Below are positions 15,298-22,815 of a stretch of 24,685 nucleotides of DNA, piece by piece. The stretch lies in assembly GCA_031546985.1 (NCBI GenBank), contig JAVBJN010000081.1, forward strand, positions 1 to 24,685, in the 5' to 3' direction. The DNA is from JAVBJN01 sp031546985 (GTDB lineage: Bacteria > Bacteroidota > Bacteroidia > Chitinophagales > Chitinophagaceae). A program made the position numbers and the translations under genes. Under the pieces are notes generated by a model, which saw only the letters and a program-made list of their open reading frames with translations, did not search any database and had not been told where the DNA came from. The number at the start of each line of letters is the position of its first letter. Position 1 is the first letter of the stretch.

Positions 15298-18200
15298 TTG
15301 AGACTAAAGCAACTGGAAATAAAAGGATTTAAGAGTTTTGCCGACAAAACCCTCGTGACGCTGGACAACCAGATCACGGGTATTGTAGGGCCAAATGGCT
15401 GTGGCAAATCCAACATTGTAGACGCCATCCGCTGGGTAATCGGGGAGCATAAGATCAGTGCGCTCCGGTCAGAGAACCAGGGCGGACTGGTATTTAACGG
15501 CTCACGTACCCGTAACGCATCGGGTTTGGCCGAGGTTTCGCTCACGTTCGAGAACACCCGCAACCTGCTGCCTACGGAGTTTACCACCGTTACCATTACC
15601 CGCAAATTCTATAAAAACGGCGAAAGCGAATACCGCCTCAATGATGTTGCCTGCCGCCTCAAAGACATCCATAACCTGTTTATGGATACCGGGGTTAGCA
15701 CCGACTCCTATGCCATTATTGAGCTGGGCATGGTAGACGACATTATTAAGGATAAGGACAACAGCCGCCGCCGTATGCTGGAGCAGGCCGCGGGCATCAG
15801 CATCTACAAAACCCGTAAAAAGGAAGCCAAAAGCAAGCTGGATGCTACCGAGCAGGATCTGAGCCGTATCGAAGACCTCTTGTTTGAGATTGGCAACAAC
15901 CTGCGTACCCTCGAAAGCCAGGCCAAAAAAGCAGAGAAATACTACCAGATCAAAAACGAATACAAGGTAGTAAGCGTAGAACTGGCCAAAGCCTCACTCG
16001 AAGATTTTAACACTGCCTATAAAGAACTGAACGCGCAACAGGAAGCCGAAACCAACCGTAAGGTGATGATCGAGGCCGATCTGGCGCAGGAAGAAGCTTC
16101 GCTGGAAGCTGAAAAGCTGCAACTGGTACAACAGGAGCAACTGCTGCACAGCATGCAGAAAACCTTTAACGAACTGGTAGCCAACATTCGTACGCTGGAA
16201 AGCGAAAAGAGCTTGGCCGCACAGAGCATCACCTTCCTCAACGACCGTCAGAAAAGCCTGGCAGAGTTCCTGGGTGGTGCCGAAAACCAGTTGCAACTGT
16301 TAAAGGAAAGCATTGCCAACACCAAAACCCAGATAGAAGACGAGACAGACGCGCTCGAAAGCCTGAAAGACCAACTGGAAGGGCTGCGCGATCTGATGGA
16401 AGAGAAAAGGATCTTGTTCGATGAGCGCAAAGCAACTGTAGAATCGCTTCGCCGTGAGCAGCAACAATGGCAGCGCCAGCAGTTCGAAGCAGAGAAGAAA
16501 GTGGCGGTAGCCGATACTTCGGTGCAAAACCTCCAACGCTCTATCCAGCAAATTCAGGATGAGCAACTGCAACGTGCTACGCAGAGCGAACAACTGGGCG
16601 GCGAAAAAGAAACCCTGGAAGCCGATCTGGAAGTAAAGAAAACCGATCTGAACGACCTCATCGTTAAACAACAGCAAACCAAAGAACTGATTTTCGAAAG
16701 TCAGCAGAGCCTGGAGCAGATCCGCCTGCAACTGACCGACGAAAACCGTAAACTCGATAGCAAACGCAACGAACACGATCTCCTCAAATCGCTTGTCGAT
16801 AGCCTGGAAGGTTACCCCGAAAGCATCAAGTTCCTGCGCAAGAATAAAGACTGGAAAAACGATTCACCCATCCTGAGTGATATTTTTCTCGCCAATGACG
16901 AATACCGCACCGCTATTGAAAACCTGCTGGAGCCTTACCTGAGCTACTATGTGGTAGACGATATGGCCGAAGCCTTCAAAGCCGTGCAACTGCTGGACAG
17001 CAACAATAAAGGAAAGGCCAATTTCTTTATGCTCGACCAGGTTAATGGTATTATGCACTCTCCGCTTACCGCTCCCGCCGGTGCTATTGCCGCGCTCGAT
17101 GTGGTAACGATAGATGATAAGTACAAGCAACTGGGCAAATACCTGCTGGGCAATGTGTATATAGCCCAAAACGATGAAATGCTGAAAGACACGCCATTGG
17201 AAAATGGGGTGGTGATGATAGATCCGAAAGGGAAAATGAACCGTGGCCGCCTTACGTTAGGCGGTGGTTCTGTAGGGCTGTTTGAAGGTAAAAAACTGGG
17301 CCGCGCCAAGAATCTCGAAAAAATGGCGAAAGAAATTACCGGTATGGAAGAAACCACTGCGCACCTGCGTGCGTCGGTTACCGAAATGCAGGGTAAAATT
17401 GCCGGCTACAACAACGACCTGAAAGACGAACCTATTGAGCAGGCCAAAACCCGCATTAACCAACTGAACAACCAATTGTTCAGCGTTACGCACCGCATCG
17501 AAAGCCTGGGCCAGCAAAACGAAAACGGCCGCAAGCGCCTGGCCGATCTGGAGCAAAACCTGAGCACCACCCAGCACAACATCAGCGATACCCGTAACGA
17601 ACTCGATGAGCTGAACCAAAAGCTGGATGCCCTGCAAGCCAGGATCAACGAAGCCGATGCCAGTTTTATACAGGCAGAGCAGCAGTACAACCAGGCCAGT
17701 CAGCAATACAACAACCAGAACCTGCAATTTACCCGCCAGCAAAGCAAAATGGAAGGGTTGAAACAGGAACTGACCTTCCGCAGCAACCAGCTTACCGAAC
17801 TGCAAAACCAGGTAACCACCAGCAACAAACAACTGGAAGAAACCAAAGTGCAGCTCGAAGAAAACCAAACCAAACTGGCAGGTATTGAAGAAAAACTGCT
17901 CGATTTCTACCGCAAAAAAGAAGTAGACGAGAAAGAACTGAACATTAAAGACCAGGAATATTATAACCTGCGCAACATTCTGAATGCGAAAGAATCTGAA
18001 CTCAACCAGAAACGCCGCAGTAAAGAACAGGCAGAGCAAGTGCTCAATGGCATTAAGGATAAACTGAACGAAATGAAACTGCGCCTGGCTTCTATGAAAG
18101 AACGCCTGAGTGTAGAGTTCCGTGTAAACCTGGATGCTATTCTCGATGAATCACGTACTTCAGATACGCCGGTAGAAGAACTGAACGCCAATGCAGAGCG

Positions 18201-18828
18201 CCTCAAAAAGCGCTTGGAAAACATGGGTGAGGTAAACCCTACAGCGATTGAAGCATACGAGGAAATGAAAAAGCGTTACGATTTTATCGTAGAGCAGAAA
18301 GACGACCTGGTAAACGCCAAAGAATCTTTACTGGCTACGATCGAAGAGGTTGAGAATACCGCCAACGCTAAGTTTAAAGAGACTTTTGAGAAAGTACGCG
18401 AAAACTTTATCAACGTATTCCACGCGCTGTTTACCCCAGAAGACCATTGCGACCTAAAGCTGGTAGACCCCGACAACCTGGCCGATACCACTATTGAGAT
18501 TTACGCGCAGCCTAAAGGTAAACGTCCGGCAGCGATTACACAGTTGTCTGGTGGTGAAAAAACACTGACCTCTACTGCGTTCCTGTTTGCCATTTACCTG
18601 ATTAAGCCCGCTCCGTTCTGTATTCTCGATGAGGTAGATGCACCATTGGATGATGCCAACGTAGGCAAGTTCACCAATATGATCCGTAAGTTCTCCGACA
18701 ACTCACAGTTCATTATTGTAACACACAACAAACAAACCATGGCTTCCGTAGATGTAATTTACGGGGTTACCATGCAGGAGCCCGGTGTAAGCAAGCTGGT
18801 TCCGGTGGATTTCCGAAGCCTGAATTAG
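15298..18828 (+). CDS. smc: Chromosome segregation ATPase SMC
   Basis: The 1176-residue protein has the full SMC layout, which organises and segregates the chromosome as a ring-forming homodimer. The N-terminal head has RLKQLEIKGFKSFAD and Walker A GPNGCGKS at 31-38. Two long coiled coils, rich in Q, E, K and L, flank a hinge at about 505-665 (YPESIKFLRK, then GRLTLGGGSVGLFEGKK). The C-terminal head has the ABC signature LSGGEKT from 1083 and Walker B FCILDEVDAP from 1107. Length is normal. The start codon is TTG; the reading begins exactly where family members begin, and there is no closer ATG. ScpA and ScpB are not adjacent. Long minus-strand frames across the coiled coil are shadows. A terminator follows at 18848. 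Confidence 0.97.
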   Translation: MRLKQLEIKGFKSFADKTLVTLDNQITGIVGPNGCGKSNIVDAIRWVIGEHKISALRSENQGGLVFNGSRTRNASGLAEVSLTFENTRNLLPTEFTTVTITRKFYKNGESEYRLNDVACRLKDIHNLFMDTGVSTDSYAIIELGMVDDIIKDKDNSRRRMLEQAAGISIYKTRKKEAKSKLDATEQDLSRIEDLLFEIGNNLRTLESQAKKAEKYYQIKNEYKVVSVELAKASLEDFNTAYKELNAQQEAETNRKVMIEADLAQEEASLEAEKLQLVQQEQLLHSMQKTFNELVANIRTLESEKSLAAQSITFLNDRQKSLAEFLGGAENQLQLLKESIANTKTQIEDETDALESLKDQLEGLRDLMEEKRILFDERKATVESLRREQQQWQRQQFEAEKKVAVADTSVQNLQRSIQQIQDEQLQRATQSEQLGGEKETLEADLEVKKTDLNDLIVKQQQTKELIFESQQSLEQIRLQLTDENRKLDSKRNEHDLLKSLVDSLEGYPESIKFLRKNKDWKNDSPILSDIFLANDEYRTAIENLLEPYLSYYVVDDMAEAFKAVQLLDSNNKGKANFFMLDQVNGIMHSPLTAPAGAIAALDVVTIDDKYKQLGKYLLGNVYIAQNDEMLKDTPLENGVVMIDPKGKMNRGRLTLGGGSVGLFEGKKLGRAKNLEKMAKEITGMEETTAHLRASVTEMQGKIAGYNNDLKDEPIEQAKTRINQLNNQLFSVTHRIESLGQQNENGRKRLADLEQNLSTTQHNISDTRNELDELNQKLDALQARINEADASFIQAEQQYNQASQQYNNQNLQFTRQQSKMEGLKQELTFRSNQLTELQNQVTTSNKQLEETKVQLEENQTKLAGIEEKLLDFYRKKEVDEKELNIKDQEYYNLRNILNAKESELNQKRRSKEQAEQVLNGIKDKLNEMKLRLASMKERLSVEFRVNLDAILDESRTSDTPVEELNANAERLKKRLENMGEVNPTAIEAYEEMKKRYDFIVEQKDDLVNAKESLLATIEEVENTANAKFKETFEKVRENFINVFHALFTPEDHCDLKLVDPDNLADTTIEIYAQPKGKRPAAITQLSGGEKTLTSTAFLFAIYLIKPAPFCILDEVDAPLDDANVGKFTNMIRKFSDNSQFIIVTHNKQTMASVDVIYGVTMQEPGVSKLVPVDFRSLN

Positions 18829-18847
18829 ATTCGATACTACTTAAAAT

Positions 18848-18882
18848 AAAAGCCCTCATATCATTGAATATGAGGGCTTTTT
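18848..18882 (+). terminator. Intrinsic terminator after smc
   Basis: AAAAGCCCTCATAT pairs with ATATGAGGGCTTTT around CATTGA, followed by more T. The perfect 14-bp stem lies 20 bases after the stop of smc. The A-run lets it also act on the minus strand. Confidence 0.92.
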
Positions 18883-18910
18883 AATTAAACGGGATGACAA
18901 TACATTAAAT

Positions 18911-19032
18911 CTGTCATGCTGCGCTGCCTGTCCCGCCCATGAGGGAGGTACGAGGATGCAGTATCTCTCTAAAATGATTTTCAGTACAGAGATCCTGCAT
19001 TGCGCTCATACTTCGCTCCACGCAGGATGACA
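18911..19032. repeat. REP-like palindromic repeat, copy A
   Basis: The unit begins CTGTCATGCTGC and ends GCAGGATGACA, which are imperfect inverted repeats of each other. Inside lie ATCTCT and AGAGAT arms around TAAAATGATTTTCA, itself nearly palindromic, then CGCTCATACTTCGCTCCACG. The middle and right part are repeated almost unchanged at 19079-19182. The 425 bases between smc and the oxidoreductase gene hold these repeats and no supportable gene. Confidence 0.85.
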
Positions 19033-19078
19033 ATGCATTTCCATTTGCTATGCTTAACAGAATGACAACACGATGAAT

Positions 19079-19182
19079 CTGTCATGCTGCTCGGAGGTAC
19101 GAGGAAGCGGTATCTCTCTAAAATGATTTTCAGTACAGAGATCCTGCATTACGCTCATACTTCGCTCCACGCAGGATGACAA
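19079..19182. repeat. REP-like palindromic repeat, copy B
   Basis: Same orientation as copy A and almost identical over about 85 bases from GTATCTCTCT to GGATGACAA. It lacks the GCTGCCTGTCCCGCCCATGA segment present in copy A after TGTCATGCTGC, so the left arms differ by an insertion or deletion. Confidence 0.85.
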
Positions 19183-19186
19183 AAGG

Positions 19187-19243
19187 CTATGCTGCACTGC
19201 CTGTCCCGACCATGAGGGGGGGGTACGAGGAACAAGATGACAA
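19187..19243. repeat. Truncated REP-like copy C with an eight-G run
   Basis: It carries the left arm of copy A (CTATGCTGCACTGCCTGTCCC, then CATGAG and GTACGAGG) but jumps to the terminal GATGACAA, missing the central ATCTCT/AGAGAT hairpin. A run of eight G lies at 19216-19223 where copy A has GGGAG. Confidence 0.7.
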
Positions 19244-19253
19244 AGTACTAACA

Positions 19254-20336
19254 TCAGGTGGCTGAGCTTGTCGAAGCCTCCGGCCAGCGTTTATAAAACC
19301 GCCTTATATCGGCAATGGGAATACTATGTTGCGGGTGCAATAATTGTTGCGCCAACTGTTGTGCAAAAAATGGTCCCGAAGAATAACCACGAGTACCCAG
19401 TCCATTAAAAATAGCCAGAGCGGGGTAGTGCGGATGAATGCCCGCAAAAGGAATTTGCCCCGCTACAGAAGGCCGTTCTGCAGCCAGGTGTTCCACTACC
19501 GTATAGGGCAGTTTAAGGGTGGCATCTAATACCTCAATAGCCTGTGTGTACCAGCTTTGGCTGGGTTGGTCATCGGCAAACGTCCATTCGTGGCTGCTGC
19601 CAAACCAAAACAAGTCATCGTTACCCCAGGGTACCAATCTAAGACCAAAATGGTACATCGCATCTTGTGGCAGGCCAGGTATTTTTAAAATCAGCGCTTC
19701 GCCTTTATTGCGGTTGTAGGGCAATGAGGAGAAATACGGGTTTTCTCTTCCCTTAACCCCTTCGCAGCAAATAAGCTTATGCGCTTTGATGTCTCCGTAT
19801 TGCACATAATCGTCTGCGAGCACCAGTTTATCCCAATCAAAATGCGTTTCCAGTAAAGCATTGTTTTGCGCCAGGTAGTCACGCCAGTGATCAAGTAGCG
19901 TATTGCCCTGTATTACCCAGCATGGGCTTACCTGACCAGATCCAAAGGAGCTAAGGTTGAAATACGGCATGAGCGTTGTAGCTTCATCATCCGCTTTAAG
20001 ATAAGGATGCCCCAGCTCCATCTGCTCTGCAAAAATATCACGCTCTGCAGCATTGTTGTGCATGAGCCATAATTGTGAAGGTGTAAGCAAAGGCACGCCC
20101 AGCAATTGTTCCAGGCTTTGGTACACTTGCAGCGCCGCGGGTTTAAACAATTCAAAATTATTGGATTGCCGCAGTTGTTTACCGCTGATGGGATTGATAA
20201 CCGCACTTGCAATGCGGCTCGAGCTGTTGTGTTGCGGCTGGTCTATCACCAATACCGATTTACCGGCCTGTATTAATGCGTAACTCAGTAAAGTACCTGC
20301 AATACCCTGACCCAGTATAAGATAATCTGCTTCCAT
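19254..20336 (-). CDS. FAD-dependent oxidoreductase, probable split MnmC oxidase half
   Basis: The 360-residue protein has a Rossmann FAD site at its N-terminus (LILGQGIAGTLLS, G9-x-G11-xx-G14, with D32 closing the second strand), SSSRIASAVINPISG next, and the DAO-family C-terminal motif GLGTRGYSSGPFFAQQL from residue 312. That motif, followed by IPIADIRRFYKRW, resembles the C-terminus of the E. coli MnmC oxidase domain (GSRGLCSAPL, then IPM and a closing RK segment; recalled, not searched). It starts two bases after the stop of the MnmD gene. By position and motifs I infer that it removes the carboxymethyl group from cmnm5(s2)U in the tRNA wobble position before MnmD methylates it. A generic DAO oxidase is the alternative. 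Residues 354-359 are encoded by a repeated palindrome. Confidence 0.85.
   Translation of the reverse strand: MEADYLILGQGIAGTLLSYALIQAGKSVLVIDQPQHNSSSRIASAVINPISGKQLRQSNNFELFKPAALQVYQSLEQLLGVPLLTPSQLWLMHNNAAERDIFAEQMELGHPYLKADDEATTLMPYFNLSSFGSGQVSPCWVIQGNTLLDHWRDYLAQNNALLETHFDWDKLVLADDYVQYGDIKAHKLICCEGVKGRENPYFSSLPYNRNKGEALILKIPGLPQDAMYHFGLRLVPWGNDDLFWFGSSHEWTFADDQPSQSWYTQAIEVLDATLKLPYTVVEHLAAERPSVAGQIPFAGIHPHYPALAIFNGLGTRGYSSGPFFAQQLAQQLLHPQHSIPIADIRRFYKRWPEASTSSAT
19260..19278. repeat. Palindromic repeat forming the end of the oxidoreductase gene
   Basis: GGCTGAGCTTGTCGAAGCC is an imperfect palindrome of a type scattered widely in many bacterial genomes (GCTTCGACAAGCTC core; recalled). Here it is inside the reading frame and encodes residues 354-359 (ASTSSA), one codon before the stop. 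Confidence 0.55.
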
Positions 20337-20338
20337 GT

Positions 20339-21034
20339 CTAATTTCTGTGCCGATCCGGAGTTTCGGGTTTAAACGCGCGCACCATTTCCCGCTTTCCAA
20401 AAGGGCCGGGAATTTTGGTGACGGTAAAACCTGCTTCCATCATCGCTTTTCTAATAATACTTTTAGAACAATACGTTACCAGTATGCCACCGGGTTTTAA
20501 CAGATCAAACCATTTTTGGAATACGGCTGTAGTCCATACTTCGGGCTGATCGCCAGGCGCAAAGGCATCGAAATAAATTAAATGATAGGTATCATTGGTA
20601 TCGAAGGTGGTAATATCCGAACTGGCTTTAAACAACCTGAAATACGGGCTAATGGTCACTTCTTCATTCCAGGGACTTTCATGCAGTGCATGCAGTAGCT
20701 CCTCGCAATGTAAAATGGTTCCGTAATTCAATTGTGCTGCAATTTCGCTTCGGAGGGGATACAGTTCCAGCGTGGTGTAATGAATGGGAATCTCCCGGGA
20801 TGCTGCTTCCAAAGCAGTAAGTAAAGCGTTAAGCCCTGTACCAAAACCCGTTTCTGCAATTTGCAGCGGCGCGTTAAACCTTGCTATAGCCTCGTACAGA
20901 CCAGGTGCTATAAACACCTGCTGCGATTCGGGAATAGCGCCGTGCCGGGAATGGTAAGTAATATTCAGCTCCGGGATTGCAATCGTATGCGAACCATCTG
21001 TAGTAACCTGTAACCGGTGCTCAAAATGTTGCAT
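20339..21034 (-). CDS. mnmD: tRNA 5-aminomethyl-2-thiouridine methyltransferase, MnmD type
   Basis: The 231-residue enzyme matches the methyltransferase half of MnmC: SAM-binding ETGFGTGLNA at 61-70, LELYPL at 89-94, catalytic-region YFDAFAPGDQPEVWT at 154-168, GGILVTYCSK at 182-191 and the C-terminal GPFGKREM at 210-217. Family members use S-adenosylmethionine to turn nm5(s2)U into mnm5(s2)U at the wobble base of certain tRNAs. In E. coli this domain is fused to an FAD oxidase; here it stands alone and the FAD protein follows after a 2-base gap, so the pair is probably one operon. Length agrees with the isolated domain. No clear TAnnTTTG box is seen upstream. Confidence 0.92.
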   Translation of the reverse strand: MQHFEHRLQVTTDGSHTIAIPELNITYHSRHGAIPESQQVFIAPGLYEAIARFNAPLQIAETGFGTGLNALLTALEAASREIPIHYTTLELYPLRSEIAAQLNYGTILHCEELLHALHESPWNEEVTISPYFRLFKASSDITTFDTNDTYHLIYFDAFAPGDQPEVWTTAVFQKWFDLLKPGGILVTYCSKSIIRKAMMEAGFTVTKIPGPFGKREMVRAFKPETPDRHRN

Positions 21035-21100
21035 GAATTAAACCTGTCGTTTATCGTTCCTAAACTCTAAGGTAGCAAATCGGGGTTAGAAAACCAGCGT

Positions 21101-21367
21101 TTAATTCTTCCAGCGCTCGAGTTTGGGCAGGTTGCGGGTAAACAAACCGGTAAGAAATCCTGGTATACCAGCGGCGCGAAGTTTGTCCTTAATCAGCACC
21201 GTAATCTCAGGTAACGTAAGATCGGGATGTGTAAACTGGCCATTCTGAAAACAATAAGAACAAAACTTATCGCTTTTGCTGCCATCGGGATTGGTACCGC
21301 CGCCGCCAATATCTCTTTTAAGCGGCATTCCGCAACTCTGGCAGCTGGCATAACCTGAAATAGGCAT
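21101..21367 (-). CDS. Small zinc-ribbon protein
   Basis: The 88-residue protein starts with a putative zinc ribbon formed by C9-x2-C12 (CQSCGMPL) and C36-x2-C39 (CSYC), separated by a glycine-rich loop (DIGGGGTNPDGS), followed by QNGQFTHPDLTL and a short helical tail. This matches the 'putative zinc ribbon' family that often stands alone or is fused to other domains in bacteria; its function is not established. A near-consensus promoter box, TATCTTTC on the minus strand at 21396-21389, lies 22 bases before the start. It is followed 66 bases later by the mnmD gene; co-transcription is possible but not shown. Confidence 0.85.
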   Translation of the reverse strand: MPISGYASCQSCGMPLKRDIGGGGTNPDGSKSDKFCSYCFQNGQFTHPDLTLPEITVLIKDKLRAAGIPGFLTGLFTRNLPKLERWKN

Positions 21368-21418
21368 AATCGTAAAATTTATGAGGCGGAAAGATACAAT
21401 GAAGAAATGGTATAAAAA

Positions 21419-21937
21419 TCACGATTGTACCTGCACCTTTTTGCGGCGTTTGCGGTGCTGCACACTCTTATTCCTGAAATCGTTGCTCAGGATGCTGATG
21501 TTGCCATCGGTTTCGAGCACAGCAAGGTTTACATCTTTAATGCCGGCGCTGCCATGCTCACGAATGGTTTCGAGCAGTTCGTTGATGGAAATGCGGGCTT
21601 TGCGCAGGTTAATTTCGTTTACATTGCCTTCGTAGATCAGCGTTAGCGGCTCGCCTTCTACCAGTTTTTGAAAAACAGGAAAGCGATACAGCAGTAATTT
21701 AAAGAGATAATTGATGATGAAAAGCGCAGATGCCGCTACCAATCCGCCGGAAAGCGAAGTGTCTGGCCCCACCATCGCGTTCTGCACCGCATTGCTGATG
21801 AGCAACACAAATACCAGATCAGATACGCTTAACTGCGCCAGTTCTTTCTTTCCAAACAGGCGTAGCGCGATAACTACAAACAAATAAACGGCAGAAGCAC
21901 TAAAGGCAATAGTCGCATACCGGGCAAGCTCATGCAT
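21419..21937 (-). CDS. DUF421 (YetF-like) membrane protein
   Basis: The 172-residue protein has three predicted membrane helices at about 8-26, 38-55 and 62-80, followed by a soluble domain. The RLFGKKELAQLSVSDLV motif after the first helix and the later EGEPLTLIYEGNVN and ISINELLETIREHG are typical of the DUF421/YetF family of inner-membrane proteins whose role is uncertain. The last 15 residues are very basic (RKRRKKVQ). The start ATG at 21937 follows a TAACTTTA box at 21964-21957, and the upstream promoter half overlaps a short-unit tandem repeat. Length is normal to slightly short for the family. Confidence 0.9.
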   Translation of the reverse strand: MHELARYATIAFSASAVYLFVVIALRLFGKKELAQLSVSDLVFVLLISNAVQNAMVGPDTSLSGGLVAASALFIINYLFKLLLYRFPVFQKLVEGEPLTLIYEGNVNEINLRKARISINELLETIREHGSAGIKDVNLAVLETDGNISILSNDFRNKSVQHRKRRKKVQVQS

Positions 21938-21956
21938 AGCGGGTTGGTTTATAGCT

Positions 21957-21964
21957 TAAAGTTA
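21957..21964 (-). promoter_or_regulatory. Near-consensus promoter box of the DUF421 gene
   Basis: TAACTTTA on the minus strand matches TAnnTTTG at seven of eight positions and lies 20 bases before the ATG. The region where -33 would fall is inside the adjoining tandem repeat (21964-22032). Confidence 0.4.
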
Positions 21965-22032
21965 CGGATTAGCGGATTACGGATTGGCGAATTGCGGATT
22001 AGCGGATTAGCGGATTACGGATTGGCGGATTA
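21964..22032. repeat. Short-unit tandem repeat, about nine units of 7-8 bp
   Basis: Units ACGGATT, AGCGGATT, ACGGATT, GGCGAATT, GCGGATT, AGCGGATT, AGCGGATT, ACGGATT, GGCGGATT run head to tail. Unit length alternates between seven and eight bases and the order ACGGATT-AGCGGATT partly recurs. It starts at the promoter box of the DUF421 gene. Confidence 0.9.
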
Positions 22033-22082
22033 TAGATGAATGAATCCTACTCAGACCTGGCAGGACGGTATGGTTTTCTCAA

Positions 22083-22116
22083 ATCAGCCATCAGCCAATC
22101 AGCGATCAGACATCAC
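22083..22116. repeat. Second short-unit repeat, ATCAGCC type
   Basis: Units ATCAGCC, ATCAGCCA, ATCAGCG, ATCAGAC and ATCAC run head to tail up to and over the stop codon of the DUF1697 gene (TGA at 22115-22113). Unit length is again 7-8 bases, like the array 50 bases away, but the sequence differs. Confidence 0.65.
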
Positions 22117-22652
22117 TTACACATCTCCACCAGCTTATTGCAGGTATTCCAGTTGCGGGTAGTGGCACGGCGTTTTAGTTTTTGCTCTATGAAATTGTTG
22201 CTGAACCAAACTTTGCCATCGTGCTTGCGAATCAACACATACAAATCCTTTCCCCGAAAATGATAGCGTTCCTGTTCAGTATCAAAAACAGCCAAACGGG
22301 CTTGGGCTGCTGCATCCGGTTCCTGATCCAGGAAACCCACATACAGCTTTACCTCTTTGTTGTGCTCATCTGCTTTATACGGAAAATGATCCAGCACTTC
22401 CTGCATAGCGGCAGGCGTGCGCACAATAACCTCCACTTCATAGCCCAGTTTTTCGTGCAGTTGTTTCGCCACTTTATCGCGCACCGCATCTTCTTTGCGT
22501 TCTTTAGCGTCAAAAACAATATTACCACTTTGGATATAGGTAGCCACATTGGTAAAACCCATTTCGGTAAACATGCGCCGCAGGTCTTCCATCTTGATGA
22601 TGCGTACGCCACTTACGTTAATGGCTCTGAGCAGGGCTATGTATTGGGGCAT
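22113..22652 (-). CDS. DUF1697 domain protein
   Basis: The 179-residue protein matches DUF1697: the N-terminal MPQYIALLRAINVSG, KMEDLRRMFTEMGF and NVATYIQSGNIVFD block is characteristic, and the C-terminal VWFSNNFIEQKLKRRATTRNW block contains the conserved TTRNW end motif. The protein has no signal peptide and should be cytoplasmic. The family has no established function. Length is normal. The 3' end runs into a short-unit repeat. It is probably a single-gene transcript, since repeats separate it from both neighbours. Confidence 0.92.
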   Translation of the reverse strand: MPQYIALLRAINVSGVRIIKMEDLRRMFTEMGFTNVATYIQSGNIVFDAKERKEDAVRDKVAKQLHEKLGYEVEVIVRTPAAMQEVLDHFPYKADEHNKEVKLYVGFLDQEPDAAAQARLAVFDTEQERYHFRGKDLYVLIRKHDGKVWFSNNFIEQKLKRRATTRNWNTCNKLVEMCK

Positions 22653-22705
22653 AAAAGAGATTGGTTTTGAAATATGAGTTCTGGCAGGGAAAAATTATTG
22701 CCAGA

Positions 22706-22796
22706 AGAGATGCTGCTTCCTCCAGTCCTCGGCGCAGCATGACAAATTAAAGAGCTGTCATGCTGCCTCGAAGTATGAGAGAGCAGCATCTCTCTA
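22706..22796. repeat. Two half-copies of the REP-like repeat, back to back
   Basis: A right half (AGAGATGCTGCTTCC to GCAGCATGACA, 22706-22744) is followed after 11 bases by a left half (TGTCATGCTGC to ATCTCTCTA, 22756-22796). The inner ends GCAGCATGACA and TGTCATGCTGC form a perfect 11-bp inverted repeat. They share the TGTCATGCTGC and ATCTCTCTA/AGAGAT modules with the copies at 18911-19182. The 163 bases between the two genes hold little else. Confidence 0.75.
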
Positions 22797-22815
22797 TACG
22801 TTGCGCCAGGCAATT

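Noticed and set aside
16300..18039. Long minus-strand frames (158 and 260 aa) opposite the SMC coiled coil
   Set aside because: They are rich in F, L, Q and V because they mirror the Q/E/K-rich coiled-coil codons; the SMC frame explains the sequence completely.
18883..19253. CRISPR array
   Set aside because: The repeats are about 100 bases, only two to three copies, palindromic at their ends and not separated by regular spacers; no cas gene is near.
19054..19254. 66-aa minus-strand frame between smc and the oxidoreductase
   Set aside because: It is made entirely of the REP-like repeat copies and has no protein-like composition.
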